This document shows, piece after piece, positions 8,884 through 17,230 of a stretch of DNA of 64,000 nt. Each line of letters starts with the position of its first letter. Position 1 is the first letter of the stretch. Below the pieces are notes generated by a model. It made no database searches. It was given only the letters and a program-made list of their open reading frames with translations, and had not been told where the DNA came from. The position numbers were made by a program, and so were the translations under genes. Source of the stretch: Bradyrhizobium sp. 186 (GTDB lineage: Bacteria; Pseudomonadota; Alphaproteobacteria; Rhizobiales; Xanthobacteraceae); NCBI RefSeq assembly GCF_023101685.1, contig NZ_CP082164.1:2356001-2420000 (forward strand), given 5' to 3'.

Positions 8884-10103
8884 CCGCCTTGCACGATCTC
8901 ATCGCAAGTTTCGCGGCGATTGGCGCGACCGACGACGGCGGCGTTTGCAGGCTTGCGGCAACGGCGCTCGACAAGCGGGCTCGCGACCTTTTCCTGCGCG
9001 AGATCAGCAGCCGCGGCCTTGTCCCGAGGATCGACGCGATCGGTAACATGTTCGGCGTCGCAATTCTCGAACCTGCATCGGACGACGTCGTGATCGCCGG
9101 TTCGCACCTCGATTCCCAGCCGACGGGCGGACGATACGATGGTGCTTATGGCGTGCTGGCAGGGCTCCTTGCGGTTGATGCGGTCGCGGAGCGCTGTCTT
9201 GCCAACCCCGGCGCCGCACGACGCAACCTAGCCGTCGCGAACTGGACCAACGAGGAAGGAGCGCGGTTTCAGCCGAGCCTGACCGGCAGCTCCGCTTTCG
9301 CCGGCAGCTTGAGCTTGCAGGATGCCTATGCCTGTGCGGACGGCGACGGCGTTACGCTCGGCGCGGCGCTGGCCGCGATCGGCTACTGTGGTGTCACGCC
9401 GCTCGAGTATCGCCCCGTACGTTATGTGGAACTTCACGTCGAGCAGGGCGATCGGCTCGAGCAGGTTTCACGGGACATTGCCGCGGTTTCCGGCGCCTGG
9501 ATGACGCGAAAACTGTCGGTCGTCTTCGACGGTGATTATTCGCACACGGGCCCGATGCCGATGGCCCTGCGTCGCGACGCCTTGCGCGCGGCGGCTCGTG
9601 CGATCGAAGCCCTCTACGTCGAAGTCGCACGCGAAAACGCGGGTGCGCACGCCTCCGCGGCGCGCATCAGCGTTTACCCGAATTCGCCGAATGTGGTAGC
9701 AGGCCGAGCTAGAGTCTGGTTCGAGATCCGACACGAAGAAGAAGCCGTGGTTGCCGCCATCAGTGACCGTTTTCTGAAGCGGATCGAACGCGAGGCTCGC
9801 GAGATCGGAGTCGACATTTCGATCGCCGCCGACGACAGGCGGGCGGCCCCCTTGCTCGACCCGGCTGGCGTCGAGTTGATCCTGGCCGTTGCGAGCGATC
9901 TCGGCTGCAAGGCCATGACACTCAAGACCATCACGGGGCATGACGCGTTGGCGATCCAGAAACGCATCCCGGCGTCGCTCATATTCGTGCCGAGCCAGGG
10001 TGGGCTCAGCCACAATCCGCATGAATTCACGGCACCTGAAGCTCTCGACAAGGGCTATGCCGTGCTGGCTGAGACGTTGTGGCGCATGGTCACTGCCGGG
10101 TAA
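8880..10103 (+). CDS. M20-family Zn amidohydrolase (N-carbamoyl amino acid hydrolase or allantoate amidohydrolase type)
   Basis: The metal-binding core is seen as AGSHLDSQPTGGRYDGAYGV (His and Asp ligands), NWTNEEGARFQPSLTGS (catalytic and ligand Glu) and YVELHVEQGDRLE. A dimerisation domain follows, then SGHDA-like TGHDALAIQKR and GLSHNPHEFT with the last His ligand. Family members cleave N-carbamoyl amino acids, allantoate or ureido compounds with two metal ions. Start ATG 8880 overlaps the preceding stop. As the last gene of the operon, it probably releases ammonia and CO2 or an amino acid from an N-carbamoyl or ureido intermediate. The precise substrate cannot be read from sequence. Confidence 0.88.
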   Translation: MTALHDLIASFAAIGATDDGGVCRLAATALDKRARDLFLREISSRGLVPRIDAIGNMFGVAILEPASDDVVIAGSHLDSQPTGGRYDGAYGVLAGLLAVDAVAERCLANPGAARRNLAVANWTNEEGARFQPSLTGSSAFAGSLSLQDAYACADGDGVTLGAALAAIGYCGVTPLEYRPVRYVELHVEQGDRLEQVSRDIAAVSGAWMTRKLSVVFDGDYSHTGPMPMALRRDALRAAARAIEALYVEVARENAGAHASAARISVYPNSPNVVAGRARVWFEIRHEEEAVVAAISDRFLKRIEREAREIGVDISIAADDRRAAPLLDPAGVELILAVASDLGCKAMTLKTITGHDALAIQKRIPASLIFVPSQGGLSHNPHEFTAPEALDKGYAVLAETLWRMVTAG

Positions 10104-10709
10104 CGATTCGTCCCGCAATCCAGACCCCAAGATCAGGTCCGGGCCACACGCCCTGACCACGGGATCTGTGTCTGCATACGCAGACCACTCGGGATGATCC
10201 GATCACTTCGATCACCACAGTGCAACGAACGACTATGATCGTGCGACGGATACCCAGTTCGCCCCAGCCAGCCCTCAAAGCACTAAGTTCGTTATATAAG
10301 CAGCTCTATTCTTGCCAAATTTTTGAGCGCGTTTGGAATGGGATTCCATTTCTGAATCTCGAAAATCGAACTAGGCATCGCGCGTTATGTGACGATATCG
10401 ACCATCTCCACTGCTTTCATCTCAAGATATACCGCGGGGGTAAGTTGGGGCAGGTCCGTCAGGTCTTCATCGTAGAATAGGGTATTACGACGAGCAAATC
10501 GGACAACCAATCGAATGATGCGCTTGTGCGCATTCGGCACCGACATCGATGGACGTTACACAAGCGGGCCGGGCCATGGCTGGGGCGAGAACGCGCCTGG
10601 GATAGGCCTCAATGGGCGAACCCGTCCCTTGCCAGGATGCCCACAATGAGGAACCAACGCCCCTCTCCTTGAGGGCCCCGTCAGGTATCGATGACGGATG
10701 CCTCGACGG
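10104..10709. other. 606-bp gap between catabolic operon and galE
   Basis: I see no gene I trust here. A 6-bp-stem hairpin with sequence GTCTGC-ATAC-GCAGAC lies at 10170-10185, 67 bp after the operon's last stop. It lacks a T-run, so it is a weak terminator candidate. The middle part (about 10280-10480) is clearly more AT-rich than its surroundings, which suggests either promoter DNA or acquired sequence. The two neighbouring transcription units end here convergently. Confidence 0.4.
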
Positions 10710-11705
10710 TCAGGCCCGCTTTAAAGGATGCGCATTCTGATGCCAAGCCCATGCCGTCCGGATGATGGTCGGCAGGTCGGAATGACGAGGGACGAAGTTC
10801 AGCACATGGCGCGCTGCCGAGGGATTGGCGACCAGGAAGGTCGGATCGCCCGGCCGTCGCAGCTTGACAACATGAGGCACCTCGCGCCCGGTCTCCTGCT
10901 TAATCGCGGATAGAATTTCGCGCACGGAGAAGCCCGAGCCGGTGCCGAGATTGAAACTGCCGCCCGCATGTCCTTCGAGCAGCAGCTTGAGCGCGGCAAT
11001 ATGAGCTGCGGCGAGATCAGTGACGTGGATGTAGTCGCGGATCGCGGTGCCATCCGGCGTATCGTAGTCGTCGCTGAACACGGCGAAATCGCCGACATGC
11101 CCCTGTAACGCCATCATGGCGCGCGGAATGAGATGCGTCTCGTTGTCGCGCAACTCGCCGATGCCGCCGGCCGGATCGGCGCCGGCCGCGTTGAAATAGC
11201 GCAGGCAGAAGACACCGAAGCCGTAGGCCGAGCGATAGTCGGAGAGCATGCGCTCGATCATCCATTTCGATGCGCCGTAGGGGTTGATGGGCGTGCAGGG
11301 AAAGTCCTCCGGCAGTGCCTTGGAGTCGGCGTTGCCATAGACCGCGCCGGTCGAGGAGAACACAATGCGATTGTATCCGGCATCGCGCATGGCCTTGAGC
11401 AGCGACAGCGTGCCTTGCACGTTGTTGATGTAGTATTTCTGCGGGTCCGCGACCGACTCTCCGACCAGGCTGGCCGCCGCGAAATGTATCACAGCCGAAA
11501 CCTTGTGCTCGGCAAAGGTGTGCGCCAGTGCTGCCTCGTCCAGCAGATCACCGGTGACGAGCGCACCCGTGGCAAAGCTGCGATGTCCGGTGGAGAGGTT
11601 GTCATAGACGATGGGCTGATAACCCGCCGCGGCCAGCGCCCTGCAGCAATGCGAGCCGATATAGCCGGCGCCTCCGGTGACAAGGACAATCGGTTGGTCG
11701 GTCAT
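10710..11705 (-). CDS. galE: UDP-glucose 4-epimerase
   Basis: The extended SDR signature is complete: VTGGAGYIGSHCCRAL for NAD binding, the YDNLSTGH segment, VIHFAAASLVGES, FSSTGAVYGN, and the catalytic YGASK. DYIHVTDLAAAH and FNLGTGSGFSV near the C terminus are typical of GalE. The enzyme interconverts UDP-glucose and UDP-galactose in the cytoplasm and so supplies galactose for polysaccharide. Length (331) is normal and ATG 11705 is the start. It lies at one end of the EPS locus on the same strand as the initiating transferase. A 12-bp palindrome TTGATTGATCAA lies at 11752-11763, 46 bp upstream. Confidence 0.95.
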   Translation of the reverse strand: MTDQPIVLVTGGAGYIGSHCCRALAAAGYQPIVYDNLSTGHRSFATGALVTGDLLDEAALAHTFAEHKVSAVIHFAAASLVGESVADPQKYYINNVQGTLSLLKAMRDAGYNRIVFSSTGAVYGNADSKALPEDFPCTPINPYGASKWMIERMLSDYRSAYGFGVFCLRYFNAAGADPAGGIGELRDNETHLIPRAMMALQGHVGDFAVFSDDYDTPDGTAIRDYIHVTDLAAAHIAALKLLLEGHAGGSFNLGTGSGFSVREILSAIKQETGREVPHVVKLRRPGDPTFLVANPSAARHVLNFVPRHSDLPTIIRTAWAWHQNAHPLKRA

Positions 11706-12045
11706 GTCGTCACTGTTTGCTTCACTTGGGGGCCTTGAGAGATGGTTCCAGTTGATTGATCAATAAGAGGGCGAAGGTCGTGGTCAAACGGTCCGTGCTA
11801 GAGCAGGCAGGGGTGAGCGTTCGACGGCGTGTTTGACCCACTACCCACGTGATGCCGAATGGGACTGTTGCGCCGCAGGTCCGCATCGACTTGGTTCGCG
11901 TCTCCTCGCTTGTCGTAGAGCTCACGGCTGAATATGCCGGGGCGCACAATATGGACGGGCGCGACGTTCAACTGGTTGCATTTCTGAAAATGGCCTTCAG
12001 CAGCGTAGCGGCGCACGCTGGCGGGCTGCTCAGCTGACGCGGGCT
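11706..12045. other. 340-bp gap upstream of galE
   Basis: This holds the presumed galE promoter. The only structure I note is the palindrome TTGATTGATCAA at 11752-11763, which resembles the locus-wide TTGA-N6-TCAA boxes but with only two central bases. Longer open frames on the minus strand here are rich in Arg, His and Ser, and I do not support them. Confidence 0.35.
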
Positions 12046-12333
12046 TTAGACGCTCCGCTGCACAATCCATTCTGAGCCCACGAATCGAGGTGTGGGGAAA
12101 GGGAAAGTCGCTGGAGTGAGCCGCCGGAGATGGCCGCTGTCCACTTCGATAACAACGGCAGAGGGTGATGAGGCAAGCACAGTGCCGTATATGATCGTGG
12201 CATGCCCCAAAAGGATAGGCAAATCGATGCCTACTGGCGGAAGGCCTTGCTGCCTGGTGCTGCTCGTCAACCAGACCAAGGCGCCAGTTTGAAGGGTCCA
12301 ATTGAGAGTGTATGCCGCCCAACTCAATTTCAA
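12046..12333 (-). CDS. Hypothetical protein, about 95 residues
   Basis: I do not recognise this protein. It has a plausible composition: a hydrophobic middle (DLPILLGHATIIYGTVLASS) and a regular C-terminal part (VVIEVDSGHLRRL, FPTPRFVGSEWIVQ) that reads like a folded beta-rich domain. The start is TTG at 12333. A Crp/Fnr-type box lies 50 bp upstream at 12384-12397, where a promoter for this gene would be, which supports it being expressed. It is unrelated to its neighbours as far as I can see. Confidence 0.45.
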   Translation of the reverse strand: MKLSWAAYTLNWTLQTGALVWLTSSTRQQGLPPVGIDLPILLGHATIIYGTVLASSPSAVVIEVDSGHLRRLTPATFPFPTPRFVGSEWIVQRSV

Positions 12334-12383
12334 ACGCCGCGGTTAATTGCCGGCCGTTCGTACGAAGTTTGGATCTCCTAAAT

Positions 12384-12397
12384 TTGATGGATGTCAA
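12384..12397. promoter_or_regulatory. Crp/Fnr-type box (TTGAT-GGAT-GTCAA)
   Basis: The site is one of the TTGA-N6-TCAA palindromes of the EPS locus and the one closest to the classical FNR half-site TTGAT on one side. It lies 50 bp upstream of the minus-strand ORF at 12046-12333. Binding by the regulator at 36621-37292 is inferred. Confidence 0.5.
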
Positions 12398-12534
12398 AAC
12401 CGACTCGGTGACAAATTGTCGCCCGCGAGGTGCGCGTCTTCCTATCAGCCGGGACTATCACCTCATCTCGAAGGGATACCTTCCGACCTGTCAAGTGACT
12501 TCGGTTCCCCATGGTGATCCGCGGGGGATTACGT

Positions 12535-12774
12535 CTAGTCCTCGATCTCGGCCGCAATATCCATCGCCTTGAGGTTCCAGCTCCACGAGAGGATCAAAAG
12601 CAAAATGACCGGGCAGGCGGTCAAAACTATTGCTTTCAAATGCAGCTCCCGCATGGACTGAAAGAAAAATGGCGCGAACATCATCGTTATCGCAACGATC
12701 GCAGTCCCGGCGCTCAGATTGCTAAAGAACCTTGCTCGGATTCTCCGAATCTCGTTGTTGGCCGCCTTCCCCAT
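12535..12774 (-). CDS. Small two-helix membrane protein
   Basis: A basic N terminus (MGKAANNEIRRIRARF) precedes two hydrophobic stretches, roughly residues 20-38 (SAGTAIVAITMMFAPFFF) and 48-65 (AIVLTACPVILLLILSW), with a short acidic tail. Two inner-membrane helices with a cytoplasmic N terminus fit this pattern. No family is recognised. ATG 12774 is the start. It stands alone between galE and the initiating transferase on the same strand, and its role is unknown. Confidence 0.6.
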   Translation of the reverse strand: MGKAANNEIRRIRARFFSNLSAGTAIVAITMMFAPFFFQSMRELHLKAIVLTACPVILLLILSWSWNLKAMDIAAEIED

Positions 12775-13132
12775 GATCCGCCTCTGTAAGCTATCTGCGT
12801 GCTCTTACTTCCCTAAGCTGGCGGCGCCATAACATTCGCCGGGATCCGCTCACGAGCCAAATAAATGTTGTGGCCCCGCCTTTAGGCTTGGCAAAAGCCG
12901 AACATGGCCTGCGCGCCACTAGCGCGCATTTCGCCTAGAGTCATCCTTATCCGAGGGTCATGGGCGCGCAAGCCCAGCCCTCGGCGAGATAGTTACAACC
13001 CACGCTTCTAAAATGAGCTTGATGCTGCCGTTGCGGCTTGATTGTCCTTCACTGCCACGGTTCAGCAGCGAAAGCTTCTTCTACCCGCCAGCACAACGCC
13101 ATCGCGAAATGAACACCTGTGGAATCGCGATC
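12775..13132. other. 358-bp gap without recognised genes
   Basis: This lies between the 3' end of the polyprenyl-phosphate transferase gene and the start of the small membrane protein gene. I see no reading frame, box or clear terminator in it. Confidence 0.4.
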
Positions 13133-14572
13133 TCAGTAAGCATCTAGGCTCGAAAGCACAATCGCTGTACGCATTAAAATGCGAAGATCCAGCCAGATGC
13201 TCCAATTGGTAACATACCAGACGTCGTATTCGACGCGCTTTTTCATCAAGTCGATGGTTGGTGTTTCACCACGGAAGCCGTTGACTTGGGCCCAGCCAGT
13301 TAGGCCAGGCTTCACGTGGTGGCGATAAGCGTAGTTACTGATCATCTGATTGTAGTAGTTGTCGTGCGCAAGCGCGTGCGGGCGCGGGCCAACTAACGAC
13401 ATTTCTCCGCGCAGGACATTCCAGAGTTGAGGCAATTCATCGATGCTCGTCCTGCGCAAGAGACGCCCGATCCTGGTAACTCTCGCATCCCGTTTGCTTG
13501 CCTGCCTAATCTCGGGGCCATTATCCGAAACCGTCATGCTGCGAAATTTCCAGATATCGAACGGCGTGCCGTTGAAACCGCGTCGTGTTTGACGAAAAAT
13601 GACGCTGCCCGGGGAGTCCAGCTTGATCAGAATCGCTATTATGATCAGTAGCGGGCCCATGCACAACAGCCCTAGAGAGGCCAAGCTGACATCGAGGCCG
13701 CGTTTCAGGGCACGTTCGGCGATTGAAAGAGGGGGCCGCTGGATTTCGATCGCCATCGTGCCGCTGAAGGGCACGAAAGGCCGTGACACGAGGTCCGCGA
13801 TCGCAAAATCAGGCAGCAAGCGAACGGCATTTGGTACCTGGCGCAACCGTTGGCTCAGCTTTTGTAATGTTGGAAGTTCGTTCCAGTCGAAAGCGAGGAG
13901 AAATTCATCTGCTTCCGCCGCACGAGACCCTCGAACGATCTGGAGAACATCCCGGTCCCACGCTGCATCGTCGTGCTGCAACGTCAAATTCAGCACGACG
14001 TGATGCACGACCTCAAAACCGTTCTTGCGCAAATCCTTGAAACGGCTGGAGGTGAAATCGAGTGGTCTTGGGCTGAGCAACACGACCCGCCGCTTGAAGG
14101 AGTGGCCCTTGGCAAAGGATGAAGTCAAGACGAGGCGCCAGACCGCGCGGTGTGCGCCCAGGCCAATGAGGCCCATTACCGCGAACAAAATGATGGTGAA
14201 GCGGGATAGAACGGCCGTTGATTTCAACAGGAATGCAGCAACCGCCAGAATTGTCAGTGACAAGACCCAAACAAGGAGGATCTTGCGCGATTGCCAGCTC
14301 GCATTTAGCAGATTGTGACGGTCGTAGCCGCCTTGAACGAAAGCAATCGTGACAAATAGCATGGCCACGATCAAGCCGGCGCCCACTGAAAGCTCCTGGT
14401 CGGCCGGAATTCCCATGAGTTCACGATGAGCGAGGTTAGCGCAGATGTAGCTGAGCAGAACCAGCAGGAAATCGCCTGCCATGATGACGATTTGAAACGG
14501 TCTTTGCAGCGAAGGGCTACGACCGGTGACTGTAGAAGATAAATGCTTGGAACCGTATGTGGCTGAGGACAT
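13133..14572 (-). CDS. Polyprenyl-phosphate sugar phosphotransferase initiating EPS synthesis (WcaJ/GumD type)
   Basis: Four or five hydrophobic segments fill the first ~140 residues, a middle soluble region follows, and a further membrane segment (LASLGLLCMGPLLIIIAIL) precedes the catalytic domain. That domain has the bacterial sugar-transferase motifs: IFRQTRRGFNGTPFDIWKFR, RIGRLLRRTSIDELPQLWNV, LRGEMSLVGPRP and YRHHVKPGLTGWAQVNG. Members transfer a hexose-1-phosphate from a UDP-sugar to undecaprenyl phosphate at the inner membrane, the first step of repeat-unit assembly. A Crp/Fnr-type box lies 112 bp upstream at 14684-14697. Length (479) and architecture match the GumD/WcaJ group rather than the short ExoY type. 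Confidence 0.92.
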   Translation of the reverse strand: MSSATYGSKHLSSTVTGRSPSLQRPFQIVIMAGDFLLVLLSYICANLAHRELMGIPADQELSVGAGLIVAMLFVTIAFVQGGYDRHNLLNASWQSRKILLVWVLSLTILAVAAFLLKSTAVLSRFTIILFAVMGLIGLGAHRAVWRLVLTSSFAKGHSFKRRVVLLSPRPLDFTSSRFKDLRKNGFEVVHHVVLNLTLQHDDAAWDRDVLQIVRGSRAAEADEFLLAFDWNELPTLQKLSQRLRQVPNAVRLLPDFAIADLVSRPFVPFSGTMAIEIQRPPLSIAERALKRGLDVSLASLGLLCMGPLLIIIAILIKLDSPGSVIFRQTRRGFNGTPFDIWKFRSMTVSDNGPEIRQASKRDARVTRIGRLLRRTSIDELPQLWNVLRGEMSLVGPRPHALAHDNYYNQMISNYAYRHHVKPGLTGWAQVNGFRGETPTIDLMKKRVEYDVWYVTNWSIWLDLRILMRTAIVLSSLDAY

Positions 14573-14683
14573 CGAGAGCCTCTTTCGAAAAGACTAGCCG
14601 CAGCAATGCATTACCCTTAGCGATCATTCGTCCCTCGCGCCCGTAGATCAGCGGAAGGATATTGCTCCATGCGTCTCATGAAC

Positions 14684-14697
14684 TTGACGAATCTCAA
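14684..14697. promoter_or_regulatory. Crp/Fnr-type box (TTGAC-GAAT-CTCAA) in gap 14573-15006
   Basis: The palindrome lies 112 bp upstream of the initiating transferase start at 14572, in a 434-bp gap that otherwise holds no gene I can support. Small plus-strand frames in the gap are Arg-rich and look random. Regulation by the Crp/Fnr protein at 36621-37292 is inferred. Confidence 0.55.
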
Positions 14698-15006
14698 CCG
14701 CGAGATCCGGTGCTTCATGATGAGACAGCAGAAAGAAGGTTCGTGAGCGCAGAGATATGTCATGAGGACGCGACGTCGACGGCCGACCCTTGGTCCATAT
14801 TCAGAGCGGCTTAATTCGCAAGCTCACCGACATCGGGTGCTTCACACAAGGTGTTATCGAGGTGCCAGGACGCGCAGGCACGGCGATGAGGAATTTGGGG
14901 CGCGCCGCGTGCTCGCGGGTTGTGTCGGAAGTGGCGACTCGGTCAACGGTGGAGGGGCGTCCGCAGTAAATTGCGAGGTGCTCCCGGAGAAGAAATAGAG
15001 GGTAGA

Positions 15007-15786
15007 CTAGTCTGCTGACAGTTCGACCCAGTTGCTGTTGCCAGCCCCTCGATTGTTAACGCCACTATGCGGCGAATCCGGGGCTCGCCACCAGTCGGCT
15101 CCAATGTTGGCGACAACCTTCATGTTCGGATCCGACGTCTTCATGTCCATCTGCATGTACACTGCATCCACGCTTCCGGCAGCGAAGCTGCCCCGTCTCA
15201 CCATCCACATCAGGTCGTTGCGGCCAGGCGGAGGACCGCCGACAAGGGTGCCTCCATCGGCTTGCACCTCGACCTTCATTTGGATGGCCAGATTCTTGGG
15301 AGCCATAGCGTCAAAATGGGCTCCAACGATCTCGTTTTCATTCTGGTCTTGCACGAGGGCCCATTCCTTTGTGGCGCGGAGGCGTACATACGTCTTTCCA
15401 TTTGCCACGAGGATCTTTCCGTCCGAATTGGCGGGTTGGGGCGCGCCAAATTCTGGAAAGACCGAAGCTAGTCCTGTGACGGCCGTGAAGTCCGAAGGGG
15501 GGCCACCGTCATCAGGTTTGGAGGTGCCGTTGCACCATGATGACGTTTTGGGAGCGCCGGCGGGAAATGCCTCGCTGTAACCGGGAGTATTCTGCTCGAT
15601 GACGTTCAACGAGAGTCCGGCCGCGACGGCTCCGCTTGACGAAACGGCGCCTTCTGGAGTGGCGACAAAAAACGCAGCCAATCCGATTGGCAAGAGCCAA
15701 GTCTGGAGCCGCCGAAGGGTGCGGACCGCACATCCAGGTGTTGTGAGCAGCAAGTGCATAGCGGAAAAATGATGAGCGTCAGACAT
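15007..15786 (-). CDS. Exported single-domain protein of the locus-specific paralog family (paralog 1)
   Basis: The N terminus has a signal-peptide-like stretch: basic (RTLRRLQTW), then LLPIGLAAFFVATPEGAV, with an Ala-rich possible cleavage region after it. The mature part is one domain that I cannot name. It is shared with the proteins at 17227-18258 and 26172-28379: IEQNTPGYSEAFPAG, ANGKTYVRL with WALVQDQ, GSVDAVYMQMDMKTSDPN, NIGADWWR and NSNWVEL recur in all three. It ends right after this domain. ATG 15786 is used; M at 15759 is possible. A Crp/Fnr-type box lies 65 bp upstream. An extracellular or periplasmic role in EPS binding or handling is inferred from context only. Confidence 0.75.
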   Translation of the reverse strand: MSDAHHFSAMHLLLTTPGCAVRTLRRLQTWLLPIGLAAFFVATPEGAVSSSGAVAAGLSLNVIEQNTPGYSEAFPAGAPKTSSWCNGTSKPDDGGPPSDFTAVTGLASVFPEFGAPQPANSDGKILVANGKTYVRLRATKEWALVQDQNENEIVGAHFDAMAPKNLAIQMKVEVQADGGTLVGGPPPGRNDLMWMVRRGSFAAGSVDAVYMQMDMKTSDPNMKVVANIGADWWRAPDSPHSGVNNRGAGNSNWVELSAD

Positions 15787-15850
15787 AGGACCGACCCATA
15801 ATCAGTTAAACTTCTCCGCCTATACCGTAGGCATCGAATACGTGGCCGAC

Positions 15851-15864
15851 TTGACGAACATCAA
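15851..15864. promoter_or_regulatory. Crp/Fnr-type box (TTGAC-GAAC-ATCAA)
   Basis: The palindrome lies 65 bp upstream of paralog 1 (start 15786) and points the inferred regulon at this gene. The rest of the 259-bp gap to the acyltransferase stop at 16046 shows nothing else. Confidence 0.55.
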
Positions 15865-16045
15865 TTGGCTGAACGATTGGAACTGATGTCAGCGACGACG
15901 CAGGGCCGTTAATCGGAGCTGCAAGGCTGGGACGTCGTGCGTTCAGTTATTTGGCAGGGCCACGTGGCAACGTGTTGCAGGCCATGACGGTCAGGCGTTG
16001 CTCACTGTTCGCACGCACTGGCGCGAGCGTTCTGGCACCCAGCAA

Positions 16046-17230
16046 CTACAGCTTATTGCTCAGGCGCGTGTCGTTACGCTCGGCTTGTCCGATATTTAGA
16101 CCGTTTGTAGCTGAATACCAAGACGCCGACGGCGTCGTGCGCGCCCGTTTCGAGCCAAGATTGTCGATATAGCGCCGTGCTGGAGTCTCGATAAAAAAGT
16201 ACGAGAGATACGCAATTGCGAAGATGATCGCGTAGCACATCGCGCAGAATGCGGACATCAAGCTGGTGGAAGCGTGAACCAGCTTGTCGGCAACCGCATT
16301 CATGACAATCAAAACGATGAGAGAATGCCACATGTAAAGTGAGTAGGTGAGTTGCCCAAGAGGGGCGAGGCGGTTCACAAATGTTGGCACGATCCGCTGC
16401 GTGTCGGCTGCGACCGCCGCGATCGATACGACATAGACGAGCCCGAGTGCAACCAGGTGGTGAACATACGTAATCATCGAGGCCAGCAGCAGCACGAAGG
16501 ACAATAGCAAGAAGCGCCCGGGCGCAGGAATCACGCTGATTTTGTCTCGAAAGTGGAATAGGGAGACTCCAATCATGAAGGAGGGGAGCGCCCTGAAGGG
16601 CGGCCACACATCTACCCACGAGCGATCGACTGCGTTCTGGGCCAAGTCGACGACAATAGCAGCAACAAGGGTGAGGACAGCTGCCACGAGAAGTCCCAGC
16701 CTTGATCTAAGGCCCGCCCAGGCGAAAAGCGGGAACATCAGATACATCACCATCTCGGCGCCTATCGACCAAGACACGCTGCTAAACGAAATTCCATTGC
16801 CGCAGATCGCCATTGCGTTCAGGAGAAGTGCAGTCTCTGCGATGCAGCGAAGCTCGAAAGCCGGTTCGTGAGTCCCCGCCTTGCCGAGCGCGACAAATCC
16901 GAACCAGACAATGATAGAAATTAGTAGCGTCAACCAGTGGAGCGGCATGAGCCGTCCGACTCGTCTCTGAAGAAATGAGCCATAACCGGAGAGGGTATCG
17001 ACCTTTCCTTGATACACGTGCGCGATCACGAATCCGGAGATCACGAAAAACAGGTCGACGAACAAAGCGAGGCCGCTCGGCAGCGTGGGCCGGACGGCCG
17101 CTGGAAAAAAGAATTCAAAAGAATGGCGAACGACGATACCGACGGAGGCGACGAATCTTAGCAGATCCAGGTGCAGCATCTCGTTGGATGCGGCGCGAAG
17201 AGCTGGCAGTCTCCACGATTTTGCAGTCAT
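16046..17230 (-). CDS. Acyltransferase 3 family membrane protein (OafA/ExoZ type)
   Basis: About ten hydrophobic helices are visible, and the N terminus has the family signature LHLDLLRFVASVGIVVRHSFEFF, including the conserved Arg and His of the catalytic region. Members acetylate or succinylate sugars of exopolysaccharide or lipopolysaccharide at the inner membrane. ATG 17230 overlaps the stop of paralog 2 by four bases (ATGA), so the two are translationally coupled. Together with the polymerase upstream they form one operon. The link suggests this enzyme decorates the polysaccharide handled by paralog 2. The acyl group cannot be told. Confidence 0.88.
   Translation of the reverse strand: MTAKSWRLPALRAASNEMLHLDLLRFVASVGIVVRHSFEFFFPAAVRPTLPSGLALFVDLFFVISGFVIAHVYQGKVDTLSGYGSFLQRRVGRLMPLHWLTLLISIIVWFGFVALGKAGTHEPAFELRCIAETALLLNAMAICGNGISFSSVSWSIGAEMVMYLMFPLFAWAGLRSRLGLLVAAVLTLVAAIVVDLAQNAVDRSWVDVWPPFRALPSFMIGVSLFHFRDKISVIPAPGRFLLLSFVLLLASMITYVHHLVALGLVYVVSIAAVAADTQRIVPTFVNRLAPLGQLTYSLYMWHSLIVLIVMNAVADKLVHASTSLMSAFCAMCYAIIFAIAYLSYFFIETPARRYIDNLGSKRARTTPSASWYSATNGLNIGQAERNDTRLSNKL

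Noticed and set aside
10220..10480. Plus-strand 86-codon frame in the gap before galE
   Set aside because: It has no start signal, no domain and lies in AT-rich DNA. I could not support it.
11752..11763. TTGATTGATCAA as a further Crp/Fnr box
   Set aside because: The arms match but only two bases separate them, so the half-site spacing is wrong for this family. I list it only as a palindrome near galE.
11798..12397. Minus-strand open frame of 199 codons
   Set aside because: Composition is random (many His, Arg, Ser, Cys) and it overlaps the better 95-codon frame and a Crp/Fnr-type box.
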